From Gemmatimonadota bacterium (GTDB lineage: Bacteria > Gemmatimonadota > Gemmatimonadetes > Longimicrobiales > UBA6960): a DNA stretch of 5,458 nucleotides. The notes under the pieces were generated by a model. That model was not told the origin of the DNA. It saw only the letters and a program-made list of their open reading frames with translations, and did no database searches. The position numbers were made by a program, and so were the translations under genes. The stretch spans positions 1-5,458 of the forward strand of contig JADFLD010000172.1 in the NCBI GenBank assembly GCA_022564535.1. Direction: 5' to 3'. Below are positions 5,409 through 5,458 of this stretch, piece after piece; within the stretch, counting starts at the first letter, position 1, and each line of letters opens with the position of its first letter.

Positions 5409-5458
5409 TCTGGCTCGTGTGAGCGCATCCGTGAAATCCACGACGCGCCACCCATGAC

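Noticed and set aside
5409..5458. Possible start of a further gene (ATG at 5454 plus strand, or a minus-strand ORF entering from the right).
   Set aside because: No ribosome-binding site precedes the ATG and only five bases of any gene would be visible. The minus-strand ORF is antisense to the PepP C-terminus. Nothing can be supported here.
1..5458. CRISPR arrays, insertion sequences, tRNA/rRNA, toxin-antitoxin or defence genes.
   Set aside because: No spaced direct repeats, terminal inverted repeats, transposase motifs, RNA gene signatures or defence-type domains were seen; almost all the sequence is explained by six ordinary genes.

Overview
The window is GC-rich (roughly two thirds G+C by eye), densely coded bacterial DNA from a Gram-negative-type (diderm) organism. 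It holds a TonB-dependent outer-membrane receptor, a probable small outer-membrane barrel protein and a probable envelope-anchored phosphodiester glycosidase. Several starts are non-ATG (TTG, GTG, GTG), and the style of the receptor N-terminus recalls Gemmatimonadota. That phylum assignment is an impression, not a demonstrated result.

Layout, left to right. (1) 2-70, plus strand: the last 22 codons of a gene whose tail looks like threonine synthase. (2) 81-326, plus: an 81-residue protein of unknown function with one membrane helix and a strongly acidic tail, 10 bp downstream and probably co-transcribed. (3) 365-859, minus: a 164-residue secreted protein, probably a small beta-barrel, converging on gene 2 across a 38-bp gap that contains a wobble-rich hairpin. 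(4) 919-1908, plus: a phosphodiester glycosidase (NAGPA/DUF2233 family) with an N-terminal signal or lipoprotein segment, divergent from gene 3. (5) 1872-3959, minus: a complete 695-residue TonB-dependent receptor resembling E. coli YncD/PqqU, whose 3' end overlaps gene 4 tail to tail by 37 bp. (6) 4074-5408, plus: a complete Xaa-Pro aminopeptidase (PepP) with all metal ligands, divergent from the receptor across a 114-bp control region. The last 50 bp hold no gene I can support.

The genes do not form one obvious pathway. Genes 3, 4 and 5 are envelope proteins; PepP and threonine synthase are amino-acid/peptide metabolism. Except for thrC plus the small protein, each gene appears to be its own transcription unit, since neighbours alternate in direction. 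I saw no mobile element, CRISPR array, tRNA, rRNA or phage gene, and no convincing previously undescribed multi-gene system. The points most worth a second look are the antisense overlap of two coding 3' ends, the YncD/PqqU-like receptor, a good promoter-like sequence reading out of the glycosidase gene's first codons, and the two unrecognised small envelope proteins.
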